Source of the DNA: an uncultured Microbacterium sp.
GTDB taxonomy: Bacteria; Actinomycetota; Actinomycetes; Actinomycetales; Microbacteriaceae
Direction: 5' to 3'
DNA: 33,586 nucleotides
NCBI RefSeq assembly: GCF_913776565.1
Contig: NZ_CAJYPF010000009.1
Span: 1-33,586, forward strand
In this document: positions 7,567 through 16,007 of the stretch, piece after piece
How positions within the stretch are numbered: the first letter of the stretch is position 1
How the letters are laid out: each line of letters begins with the position of its first letter
The notes under the pieces: model-generated
Database searches by the model: none
Told to the model about the DNA's origin: nothing
The model's input: only the letters and a program-made list of their open reading frames with translations
Position numbers and translations under genes: made by a program

Positions 7567-8901
7567 CTAGGTCAACGACCTGCCGCGCTGCTCGCGCAGG
7601 TAGAGCGCCGCGGCGACGGCCACCGCGAAGAAGCCCGCGAACACCACGAACAGCAGGGGCACTCCCCCGATGCCGAGCAGGGGCGGCACCGCGAGCGGGG
7701 CGAGGATCGACGCGATTCGGCCGATTCCTGCGGCCCATCCCGCCCCGGTCGCCCGCAGGGACGTGGGATAGGTCTCGGGCGTCGCGGCGTACAGTGCGCC
7801 CCAGGCGCCGAGATTGAAGAACGACAGCGCCATGCCCGCCGCGATCACGCCGATCTCGCCGGAGGCCGTGCCGAACAGCACCGCGGACACCGCCGACCCG
7901 GCGAGGAACGTCGCGAGCGTCGCGCGTCGGCCCCACGCCTCGATCAGCCAGGCCGCGACGGCGTACCCCGGCAGCTGGGCCAGCGTGATGATCAGCGTGA
8001 ACCCGAACGAGCGCACGAGGTCGTAGCCCTGGCTCACCAGGATCGTGGGGATCCAGATGAACGCCCCGTAGTACGAGAAGTTGACGCAGAACCACAGCAC
8101 CCACAGGCTCGCCGTGCGCGCCCGCAGAGCCGGGGCCCACAGGGCGCTCACGCGCGGACGAGGGGCGGGAGCGGATGCCGTGACCCCCTCGGTCGACGCT
8201 TCGAGGGCGATGCGCCCGGCGGCGGCTTCGAGGTCGCGCACGATCACGATCGCCTCGGCGTTGCGCCCGCGCGAGGCGAGCCACCGCGGCGATTCGGGGA
8301 GCCCCCACCGCACGACGAGCGCGTAGATCGCGGGGATCGCGCCGAGCGCGAAGGCCCACCGCCACCCGTCTGCCGACGACGGTACGACGAGGAAGCCGAT
8401 GAGCGCCGCCGCCGTCCACCCCACGGCCCAGAACGCCTCGAGCAGGACGATGAGCCGACCGCGCATCCGCGCCGGAGCGAACTCGCTCACGTAGGTCGAG
8501 GCGACGGGCAGTTCGGCGCCGAGCCCGAGGCCCACCACGAACCGCAGCACCAGCAGGGCTGCGAGCCCTCCGACGAGCGCGCTCGCACCCGTCGCGAGGC
8601 CGTACACCAGCAGCGTCAGCGCGAACACGTACCGCCGACCGAACCGGTCGGCGAGCAGCCCGCCCACGCTCGCCCCGATCGCCATGCCCGCGAACCCCGC
8701 CGACGCGATCCACGACGCCTCGGCCGGGGCCAGTCGCCACTGCACGCTCAGCGCGGCGATGACGAACGAGATGAGCCCCACGTCCATGGCATCCAGGGCC
8801 CAGCCCAGTCCCGATCCGCCCAGGATCCTGCCGTGCCGACGGGTGAACGGCAGGGCGTCGAGGCGGTCGGACACGCGGACGGTGTCGGTGCGGGTGCTCA
8901 C
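7567..8901 (-). CDS. MFS transporter (sugar/acid symporter-like)
   Basis: 444 aa polytopic; GGLLADRFGRRYVF and PESPRWLASRGR MFS motifs. Confidence 0.88.
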   Translation of the reverse strand: MSTRTDTVRVSDRLDALPFTRRHGRILGGSGLGWALDAMDVGLISFVIAALSVQWRLAPAEASWIASAGFAGMAIGASVGGLLADRFGRRYVFALTLLVYGLATGASALVGGLAALLVLRFVVGLGLGAELPVASTYVSEFAPARMRGRLIVLLEAFWAVGWTAAALIGFLVVPSSADGWRWAFALGAIPAIYALVVRWGLPESPRWLASRGRNAEAIVIVRDLEAAAGRIALEASTEGVTASAPAPRPRVSALWAPALRARTASLWVLWFCVNFSYYGAFIWIPTILVSQGYDLVRSFGFTLIITLAQLPGYAVAAWLIEAWGRRATLATFLAGSAVSAVLFGTASGEIGVIAAGMALSFFNLGAWGALYAATPETYPTSLRATGAGWAAGIGRIASILAPLAVPPLLGIGGVPLLFVVFAGFFAVAVAAALYLREQRGRSLT

Positions 8902-8908
8902 CGGGAGG

Positions 8909-9979
8909 TCACCGGATGCCGGCGAGATCGCCGTCGGAGGGGACGTCGGCCAGCATCTCCTCGACGAGGGGGCGCACCTTCGTGCCGTACAGCTCGATGC
9001 TCGACAGCAGACGGTCGTGCGAGATCGACCCGCTCGCGATCTTCATCTGGAAGCGCGAGTTGCCGAGAGCGCGCATGGTCGCGGCGATCTTGCGGGCCAC
9101 CGTCTCGGGCGAACCGACGTACATCGACCCCTCGGGACCGACATCGTGCTGGAAGCGCAGGCGGTTGTACTCGGGCCAGCCGCGCTCGCGGCCGATGGTG
9201 TTGTTCAGCTCGGCGACGCCCTCGAACGCCTCGTCCCAGGCCTGCTCGTCGGTCTCGGCGACGTGGCCGGGCGAGTGCACCGAGATGGGCATCTGCGGTT
9301 TGCCGAGCTCGGCGAGCGAGCGGCGGTACAGGTCGGCGTAGGGGCGGAACCGCGCCGCCGAGCCGCCGATGATCGCGAGGACGAGACCGTAGCCGTAGCG
9401 CGCGGTGCGCACGACCGACTCGGGCGAGCCGCCCACGCCGACCCAGGCTTTGAGGCCGTTCTCGGTCTTCGGGTACACGTCGGCGTCCGTCAGGGCGGCG
9501 CGGGTGCGTCCGGACCACGTGACGGGCTTCTCGTCGAGCAGCAGCGAGAACAGCTCGAGCTTCTCTTCGAACAGCTGCTCGTAGTCGCTCAGGTCGTAGC
9601 CGAAGAGCGGGAACGACTCGATGAACGACCCGCGCCCGAGGATCACCTCGGCGCGGCCGTTCGAGACGGCGTCGAGCGTGGCGAAACGCTCGTACACGCG
9701 GACGGGGTCGTCGCTGGAGAGCACGGTCACGGCGGTGCCGAGGTGGATATCCTTCGTGCGGGCGGCGGCCGCGGCCAGCACGATCTCTGGGCTGGTCACC
9801 GCGAAGTCCTTGCGGTGGTGCTCCCCGACGCCGAAGAACGACAGGCCGACCTCGTCGGCGAGCACCGCCTGGTCGACGACGTTGCGGATGGTCTGGGCAT
9901 CGCTCAGCAGCGTGCCGTCGGGGCCGCGCGAGATGTCTCCGAAGGTGTCGAGTCCGAGCTCGATGGTGTGATCAGCCAT
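8909..9979 (-). CDS. LLM class flavin-dependent oxidoreductase
   Basis: ELGLDTFGDI, FFGVGEHHRKDFAVTSPEIVLAAAAARTKDIHLGTAVTVLSSDDPVRVYERFATLDAVSNGRAEVILGRGS typical of luciferase-like monooxygenases; start placed at MADHTIE. Confidence 0.9.
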   Translation of the reverse strand: MADHTIELGLDTFGDISRGPDGTLLSDAQTIRNVVDQAVLADEVGLSFFGVGEHHRKDFAVTSPEIVLAAAAARTKDIHLGTAVTVLSSDDPVRVYERFATLDAVSNGRAEVILGRGSFIESFPLFGYDLSDYEQLFEEKLELFSLLLDEKPVTWSGRTRAALTDADVYPKTENGLKAWVGVGGSPESVVRTARYGYGLVLAIIGGSAARFRPYADLYRRSLAELGKPQMPISVHSPGHVAETDEQAWDEAFEGVAELNNTIGRERGWPEYNRLRFQHDVGPEGSMYVGSPETVARKIAATMRALGNSRFQMKIASGSISHDRLLSSIELYGTKVRPLVEEMLADVPSDGDLAGIR

Positions 9980-10042
9980 GGGGTCTCCTTGCATTCGGAT
10001 GAATGAACTTTACGCGAGCCCGGGGTATTCCCCCGCATCGAG

Positions 10043-10070
10043 GAGGGGCGCCGCCGCGGCGACGCCCCTC
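10043..10070 (-). terminator. Hairpin 3' of DUF885 gene
   Basis: GAGGGGCG (10043-10050) / CGCCCCTC (10063-10070), just downstream of the minus-strand stop at 10078. Confidence 0.5.
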
Positions 10071-10077
10071 GGGGAGA

Positions 10078-11754
10078 TCAGGCGGATGCCAGCGCCGCGC
10101 GCAGCGTGTCGAGTCCGACGCCGCCGATGTCCAGCGCGCGCGTGTGGAACTGCTTCATCGAGAAGTCGGCGCCCCGGCGCTCCTGCTCCTCGTCGCGCAC
10201 CTGCTCCCAGATGCGCTGACCGACCTTGTACGACGGCGCCTGCCCCGGCCAGCCGAGGTACCGATTGACCTCGAAGCGGACGAACTCCTCGCTCATGTTG
10301 ACGTTCTTCAGCATGAACGCGAGGGCGTAGTCGTGATCCCACGTGCCCGTGCCGTCCAGGCGCGGCTTCTGCAGGTGCACGCCGATGTCGAGCACCACGC
10401 GCGCGGCGCGCATGCGCTGGCCGTCGAGCATGCCGAGACGGTCGGCCGGGTCGTCGAGGTAGCCCAGCTGCTGCATCAGACGCTCGGCGTACAGCGCCCA
10501 GCCCTCGGCGTGACCGCTCGTGCCCGCGAGCAGCCGGCGCCACGAGTTCAGCTCGGCGCGGTTGTACACGGCCTGGGCGATCTGCAGGTGGTGCCCGGGA
10601 ACGCCCTCGTGGTAGACCGTGGTCAACTCGCGCCACGTGTCGAACGTGTCGACGCCCTCGGGCACCGACCACCACATGCGGCCCGGGCGCGAGAAGTCGT
10701 CGGTGGGGCCGGTGTAGTAGATGCCGCCCTCGTTGGTCGGGGCGATCATGCACTCGAGGCGGCGGATCGGCTCGGCGATGTCGAAGTGCGTGCGACCGAG
10801 CTCTTCGACCGCTCGATCGCTGGTGCGCTGCATCCACTCCTGCAGAGCCTCGGTGCCGCGGAGCTTGCGCGATTCGTCGCGCTCCAGGAACGCCACCGCC
10901 TCCTCGACGCTCGCGCCGGGGAGGATCTCGTTCGCGATCGCCTCCTGCTCGGCCACCATCCGGGCCAGCTCCTCCACGCCCCAGTCGTACGTCTCGTCGA
11001 GGTCGATCTCGGCGCCCAGGAATCGACGGGAGTGCAGCGCGTACATCTCGCGTCCGACGGCGTCGACGTCGCCCGCGGCAGGGGCCAGTTCGTTCGACAG
11101 GAACGTCGCCAGAGCGTCGTAGGCGAGACGGGCGGCGTTGGAGTTCGCGGCCAGGTCACGAGCGAGGGATGCCGGCAACTGCCCCTCGTCGGGGGCGGCG
11201 TCGCCGACGAACTCGGCGAAGAAGCCCGTGTCCGAGGTGTAGCGGGCGATCTGCGTCACCACCTCGCTCACCTGGCGCCGGGCGGGGACGACGCCCTCGG
11301 CGATGCCGCGGCGCAGCGTTTCGACGTAGCCGTCGATCGCCGCGGGCAGCGCCTTCATGCGCTCGGCGATCGTCGCCCAGTCCTCGATCGTCGAGGTGGG
11401 CATGAGGTCGAAGGTCGAGCGGATGTCCTGTGCGGGCGAGGCGATCACGTTGAGGTCGCGCAGGTGGGTCTTGGCCTCGTGCTGCTCGATCATCAGATCG
11501 AGCTCGCGGACGAGATCCATCTTCGTGACGGTGTCGATCGCGTCGACCGGCTCGGCGGCGTCGAGGGCGGCCCTGGTGGAGCGGGCCTCGCTCATCAGGG
11601 CGTCGGCGCCCTCGGGGCTGTAGTCGCCGAAGCGACCGTTGTGCTCGAACCGGCCGATGTACGTCGCCAGCGTCGGTTCGCGCTCGGCCAGGGTGTCCAC
11701 CCACGCGTCGGCGATCGTGTCGATCGGCGTGGGGGTGCGGGATGCGTCAGTCAT
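10078..11754 (-). CDS. DUF885 family protein (predicted metallo-hydrolase)
   Basis: 558 aa; TTVYHEGVPGHHLQIAQA and GWALYAERLM motifs typical of DUF885. Confidence 0.88.
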   Translation of the reverse strand: MTDASRTPTPIDTIADAWVDTLAEREPTLATYIGRFEHNGRFGDYSPEGADALMSEARSTRAALDAAEPVDAIDTVTKMDLVRELDLMIEQHEAKTHLRDLNVIASPAQDIRSTFDLMPTSTIEDWATIAERMKALPAAIDGYVETLRRGIAEGVVPARRQVSEVVTQIARYTSDTGFFAEFVGDAAPDEGQLPASLARDLAANSNAARLAYDALATFLSNELAPAAGDVDAVGREMYALHSRRFLGAEIDLDETYDWGVEELARMVAEQEAIANEILPGASVEEAVAFLERDESRKLRGTEALQEWMQRTSDRAVEELGRTHFDIAEPIRRLECMIAPTNEGGIYYTGPTDDFSRPGRMWWSVPEGVDTFDTWRELTTVYHEGVPGHHLQIAQAVYNRAELNSWRRLLAGTSGHAEGWALYAERLMQQLGYLDDPADRLGMLDGQRMRAARVVLDIGVHLQKPRLDGTGTWDHDYALAFMLKNVNMSEEFVRFEVNRYLGWPGQAPSYKVGQRIWEQVRDEEQERRGADFSMKQFHTRALDIGGVGLDTLRAALASA

Positions 11755-11897
11755 TCCTCGAGCCTAGGCAAGGCGCACGGCCCGCGCACGCCCCTCTGCG
11801 CAGCCCCGGGTACCGCGCCGTGATCCCGTGGGTGCTCACTCCGCGCCCGGGCGGCGCCGGGCGGTGCGTCGCAGCGCGCCGCCGCGCCCGGGCGCGC

Positions 11898-14534
11898 TCA
11901 GTGCCCGGCTTCGTCCCAGTCGCCGCCGCGCCCGATCTGCACGTCGAGCGGGACGGAGAGGTCGGCCGCGTCGGCCATGCGCGCGCGGACGATCCGCTCG
12001 ACGGCATCCCACTCCCCCGCCGCCACCTCGACGACGAGTTCGTCGTGGATCTGCAGCAGCACCCGCGAGCGCAGGTCGGCGGCGGCGAGCTCGTCGCGGA
12101 TGCGGAACAGGGCCACCTTCATGATGTCGGCGGCGCTGCCCTGGATGGGGGCGTTCAGGGCGGCGCGCTCGGCGTTCTCGCGCAGGACCCGGTTCATGCT
12201 CGTCAGATCGGGGAACGGCCGGCGACGACCGAAGATGGTCTCGGTGTAGCCGTCCTGACGTGCCTGCTCGACCGAGCCGCGCAGGTAGTCGCGCACCGCG
12301 CCGAACCGGGCGAAGTACTCGAGCATGAGTTTCTTGGCCTCGGACTGCTCGATGCGCAGCTGCTTGGACAGGCCGAACGCCGACAGGCCGTAGACGAGCC
12401 CGTACGACATCGCCTTGACCTTGGTGCGCATCGCGGGCGTGACGTCCTGCGGCTCGACGCCGAACACGCGCGCGCCGACGAAGCGGTGCAGGTCCTCGCC
12501 GGAGTTGAACGCCTCGATGAGCCCCGGGTCGCCCGAGAGATGCGCCATGATGCGCATCTCGATCTGCGAGTAGTCGGCGGTCAGCAGCGTCTCGTAGCCC
12601 TCGCCGACCTCGAACGCGGCGCGGATGCGCCGGCTCTCCTCGGTGCGGATCGGGATGTTCTGCAGGTTGGGATCGGTGCTCGACAGGCGACCGGTCTGGC
12701 TGCCGGTCTGCACGTACGTCGTGTGGATGCGCCCGTCGGGTCCGGCCGCGGTGTCGAGCGCGTCGATGATCTGCTTGAGCTTGGTCGCCTCGCGATGACG
12801 CAGCAGCAGGTCGAGGAACGGGTGATCGGTGCTCTCCTGCAGGTCGGCGAGGGCGGCGGCATCCGTGGTGTAACCGCTCTTGGTCTTGCGGGTCTTGGGC
12901 AGTTGGAGCTCGTCGAACAGCACCTCTTGCAGCTGCTTGGGGGAACCGAGGTTGACCTCGTGGCCGATCGCCGCGTAGGCGTCGCGCGCGAGGGCGTCGG
13001 CGCGCGCGCCGAGCTCGGCCGAGAAGCCCGACAGCTTCTCGTGCGAGACGGCGACGCCGGCGAGCTCCATGTCGGCCAGGGCCGTGAGCGTCGGCAGCTC
13101 GATGTCGTCGAGCACCGAGGCGACCTTGTCGGGCATCTCGGCCCGCTGCGCGTCGGCCACGCGCCGGGTGAACCACGACAGCTGCGCGGGGGTGGCGCCC
13201 TCGGTCTCGGGGACGAGCTGCGTCGGATCCGCGACGGGCAGTTTCTCATCGAGATAACGCTCGACCAGGTCGCCCAGCGTCTTGTCGTGGAAGCTCGGCC
13301 GCACGAGCCACCCGGCGAGGATCACGTCGAACGCCACGCCGGCCACCGCGACGCCCTCGCGCGCCAGCGCCTTGATCTGGGGCTTGGCGTCGGCGAACAC
13401 CTTGGGGGCATCGGATGCCAACCACCCGGCCAGCGCGTCGCGCACGGCCGGGGACCACTCGGCCTCGACCGCGGCGTCGGCGCTCGCCAGACCGACCGCC
13501 GTCGGCGCGGCTCCGGCGAGGGCGATCGTGACACCGACCTCGGCCTTCTGGTCGGCGGCCCAGGCGGCCAGGGCCGCCGCGTCGAGCCGCGCCGGGGCCG
13601 GGGCCTTCGCGGTGGGACGCGCCTCTTCGACGACGCCGCCGTCGGCGCCGAACGCGTCGAAGACGCGCGGTAGCAGCGTGCGGAACTCGAGCCGCGCGAA
13701 GATGTCGCGCACGGCCTGGCCGTCGAGGGGCTTGACCGCGAGATCGCCGGGACCGACGGGCAGCTCGACGTCGCGCAGCAGCCGGTTGAGCGCGCGGTTG
13801 CGCTTGACGGCGTCGAGGTGCTCGCGCAGGTTGTTGCCCACGACGCCGGTGATCTTGTCGGCGTTGTCGAGCAGCGCCTCGAGCGAGCCCCACTGCGTGA
13901 GCCACTTGACCGCGGTCTTCTCGCCGACCTTGGGAACGCCCGGCAGGTTGTCGCTCGTCTCGCCCACGAGAGCCGCGATCTCGGGGTACTGCGCAGGCGG
14001 CAGGCCGTACTTCTCGACCACGGCGTCGGTGTCGTACCGCTTGAGCTGCGAGACGCCCTGCACGTTGGGGTACAGCAGCGTGATGTCGTCGGTGACCAGC
14101 TGGATCGTGTCGCGGTCGCCCGAGCAGACCAGCACGGTGAAGCCCTGCTGCTCGCCCTGGGTGGCGAGGGTCGCCAGGATGTCGTCGGCCTCGAAGTCCT
14201 CTTTCTTGAGGACGGGGACGCCCATCGCCTCGAGGCACTCCTGCAGCAGCGGGATCTGGCCCTTGAACTCGGCCGGCGACTCGCTGCGGTTGGCCTTGTA
14301 CTCGGTGTACTCGCGCGTGCGGAACGATTGCCGCGAGGTGTCGAAGGCGACGGCGAGGTGGGTCGGCTTCTCGGCCTTGACCAGGTTGACGAACATCGAC
14401 AGGAAGCCGTAGATGCCGTTGGTGTGCTGGCCGTCCTTCGTCGAGAAGTTGTCGACCGGCAGGGCGTAGAACGCCCGGTAGGCCAGCGAGTGGCCGTCGA
14501 CGACGAGGAGAGTAGGCTTTTCGGCATCCGTCAC
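11898..14534 (-). CDS. polA: DNA polymerase I
   Basis: 5'-3' exonuclease N-terminus (LLVVDGHSLAYRAFYAL); polymerase motifs DPNLQNIPIRTEESRRIR, ADYSQIEMRIMAHLSGD, QIHDELVVEV. Confidence 0.97.
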   Translation of the reverse strand: MTDAEKPTLLVVDGHSLAYRAFYALPVDNFSTKDGQHTNGIYGFLSMFVNLVKAEKPTHLAVAFDTSRQSFRTREYTEYKANRSESPAEFKGQIPLLQECLEAMGVPVLKKEDFEADDILATLATQGEQQGFTVLVCSGDRDTIQLVTDDITLLYPNVQGVSQLKRYDTDAVVEKYGLPPAQYPEIAALVGETSDNLPGVPKVGEKTAVKWLTQWGSLEALLDNADKITGVVGNNLREHLDAVKRNRALNRLLRDVELPVGPGDLAVKPLDGQAVRDIFARLEFRTLLPRVFDAFGADGGVVEEARPTAKAPAPARLDAAALAAWAADQKAEVGVTIALAGAAPTAVGLASADAAVEAEWSPAVRDALAGWLASDAPKVFADAKPQIKALAREGVAVAGVAFDVILAGWLVRPSFHDKTLGDLVERYLDEKLPVADPTQLVPETEGATPAQLSWFTRRVADAQRAEMPDKVASVLDDIELPTLTALADMELAGVAVSHEKLSGFSAELGARADALARDAYAAIGHEVNLGSPKQLQEVLFDELQLPKTRKTKSGYTTDAAALADLQESTDHPFLDLLLRHREATKLKQIIDALDTAAGPDGRIHTTYVQTGSQTGRLSSTDPNLQNIPIRTEESRRIRAAFEVGEGYETLLTADYSQIEMRIMAHLSGDPGLIEAFNSGEDLHRFVGARVFGVEPQDVTPAMRTKVKAMSYGLVYGLSAFGLSKQLRIEQSEAKKLMLEYFARFGAVRDYLRGSVEQARQDGYTETIFGRRRPFPDLTSMNRVLRENAERAALNAPIQGSAADIMKVALFRIRDELAAADLRSRVLLQIHDELVVEVAAGEWDAVERIVRARMADAADLSVPLDVQIGRGGDWDEAGH

Positions 14535-14593
14535 CCCTCCAGCCTAACGAGGACCACGGACACTCCCCCGGCCCCGGCTCCCTGAAGGCGACG

Positions 14594-15025
14594 ATGAGCT
14601 CCACGACCCCCGACACCACCAGCGGACTCGACTGGGCACGCGAGCGCGGAATGGGTGCCCTCGCCCAGAAGATGGGCATCGAGTGGGTCGAGTTCTCGGT
14701 CGAGCGCAGCGTCGCGACCATGCCCGTCGAGGGCAACACCCAGCCGGTGGGACTGCTTCACGGCGGCGCGTACGTCGTGCTCGGCGAGTCGCTCGGCTCG
14801 ATGGCGGCGAACCTCTACGCCGGCTCCGGAAAGCTCGCCGTCGGCATCGACATCAACGCCACCCACACGCGTTCGGTGACGTCCGGCATCGTGACGGGCG
14901 TGTGCACCCCGATCCACCTGGGGCGGTCGCTCACCGTGCACGAGATCGCCGTCTCCGACGAGCAGGGCCGCCGGTGCTCGACGATCCGCATCACGAACAT
15001 GATCAAGGACGCCCCCGCGTCCTGA
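14594..15025 (+). CDS. Hotdog-fold thioesterase (PaaI family)
   Basis: NTQPVGLLHGGAYVVLGESLGSMAA (HGG motif), GIDINATHTRSV. Confidence 0.88.
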   Translation: MSSTTPDTTSGLDWARERGMGALAQKMGIEWVEFSVERSVATMPVEGNTQPVGLLHGGAYVVLGESLGSMAANLYAGSGKLAVGIDINATHTRSVTSGIVTGVCTPIHLGRSLTVHEIAVSDEQGRRCSTIRITNMIKDAPAS

Positions 15026-15039
15026 CGCCCGGGGCGTCC

Positions 15040-15099
15040 GGTGGCTTCGACGAGCTCAGCCACCTCGGCGCGGAGGACCCTGAGCCTGTCGAAGGGTCC
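15040..15099. repeat. Paired inverted intergenic repeat, CTTCGAC-AGCTCAG type (REP-like)
   Basis: GGTGGCTTCGACGAGCTCAGCCACC (15040-15064) and GGACCCTGAGCCTGTCGAAGGGTCC (15075-15099); each a hairpin, cores are inverted copies matching 13/15. Confidence 0.75.
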
Positions 15100-15108
15100 G
15101 GGCCCCAA

Positions 15109-15145
15109 CGAGAAATGGATGCCACCGACGTGGCATCCATTCTCG
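15109..15145. terminator. Bidirectional terminator-like hairpin between convergent thioesterase and response regulator genes
   Basis: CGAGAAaTGGATGCCAC-CGAC-GTGGCATCCATTCTCG, one bulged base. Confidence 0.75.
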
Positions 15146-15158
15146 AAAAGCGTTGCGC

Positions 15159-15779
15159 TCAGCCCTTCTTGGGGGCCAGCTGCTCGATGATCGCCTTGGC
15201 GACGTCCTGCATGGTCAGGCGGCGGTCCATGGACGCCTTCTGGATCCAGCGGAAGGCCTCGGGCTCGCTCAGGCCCATCTTCTCGTTGAGCAGGCCCTTG
15301 GCCCGGTCGACGAGCTTGCGGGTCTCGAAGCGCTCGACCATGTCGGCGACCTCGGCCTCGAGCGTGATGATCTGCTCGTACCGCGCGAGGGCGATCTCGA
15401 TCGCGGGCAGCAGGTCGTTGGGGGTGAACGGCTTGACGACGTAGGCCAGCGCGCCGGCCTCGCTCGCGCGCTCGACGAGCTCCTTCTGGCTGAACGCGGT
15501 CAGCAGCACGACGGGGGCGATGTGGTTCTTGCTGAGCTTCTCGGCGGCGCTGATGCCGTCGAGCTGCGGCATCTTGACGTCCATGATCACCAGATCGGGG
15601 CGCAGCTCGGTGGCCAGCTGCACCGCGGTCTCGCCGTCGCCGGCCTCGCCCACGACGTCGAAGCCGTTGTCGCGGAGGATCTCGACGATGTCGAGGCGGA
15701 TCAGCGACTCGTCTTCCGCGACGACGACGCGACGCGGTGCGGTCGGCGCGGTGGCGGGGGCGGCTTCTTGATCAGTCAC
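15159..15779 (-). CDS. pdtaR: ANTAR domain response regulator (PdtaR-like)
   Basis: Receiver domain VVVAEDESLIRLDIVEIL...DLVIMDVKMPQLDG...VVKPFTPNDL; C-terminal ANTAR RKLVDRAKGLLNEKMGLSEPEAFRWIQKASMDRRLTMQDVAKAI. Confidence 0.92.
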   Translation of the reverse strand: MTDQEAAPATAPTAPRRVVVAEDESLIRLDIVEILRDNGFDVVGEAGDGETAVQLATELRPDLVIMDVKMPQLDGISAAEKLSKNHIAPVVLLTAFSQKELVERASEAGALAYVVKPFTPNDLLPAIEIALARYEQIITLEAEVADMVERFETRKLVDRAKGLLNEKMGLSEPEAFRWIQKASMDRRLTMQDVAKAIIEQLAPKKG

Positions 15780-15838
15780 GGGACCATCCTAGAACGTGGA
15801 TTCGCGCACCCACGGGAAGCCGCGGATGCGATAGGGCG

Positions 15839-15919
15839 TACCGGTGGTGGGACTCGAACCCACACGTCTTTCGACAGAGCATTTTGAGTGCCCCGCGTCT
15901 GCCATTCCGCCACACCGGC
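15839..15919 (-). tRNA. tRNA-Leu (anticodon CAA), CCA not encoded
   Basis: GCCGGTGTGGCGGAATGGCAGACGCGGGGCACTCAAAATGCTCTGTCGAAAGACGTGTGGGTTCGAGTCCCACCACCGGTA; cloverleaf stems, loop CTCAAAA, long variable arm, GGTTCGAGTCC T-arm. Confidence 0.95.
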
Positions 15920-15968
15920 AAGTGTCGTCGTCCAGATTACCCGTGCACACGCGCGGGCGCTGAACGCG

Positions 15969-16002
15969 ACGACGCGCGCCGGGCGGACCCGGCGCGCGTC
16001 GT
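15969..16002 (-). terminator. Strong hairpin 3' of pyk
   Basis: ACGACGCGCGCCGGG-cgga-CCCGGCGCGCGTCGT, perfect 15-bp stem, 5 nt past the pyk stop. Confidence 0.8.
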
Positions 16003-16007
16003 GGGGC

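Noticed and set aside
7234-9372. 712-aa plus-strand ORF
   Set aside because: Antisense to SGNH hydrolase, MFS and LLM genes; Arg/Glu-rich low-complexity translation
11840-11897. GC-rich repeats (CGCGCCCGGGCG) 3' of polA as a regulatory element
   Set aside because: Could be part of a terminator, but arms do not form one clear stem; not specific enough to call
10003-13673. Two long plus-strand ORFs (606 and 643 aa)
   Set aside because: Antisense to DUF885 and polA; no domain motifs
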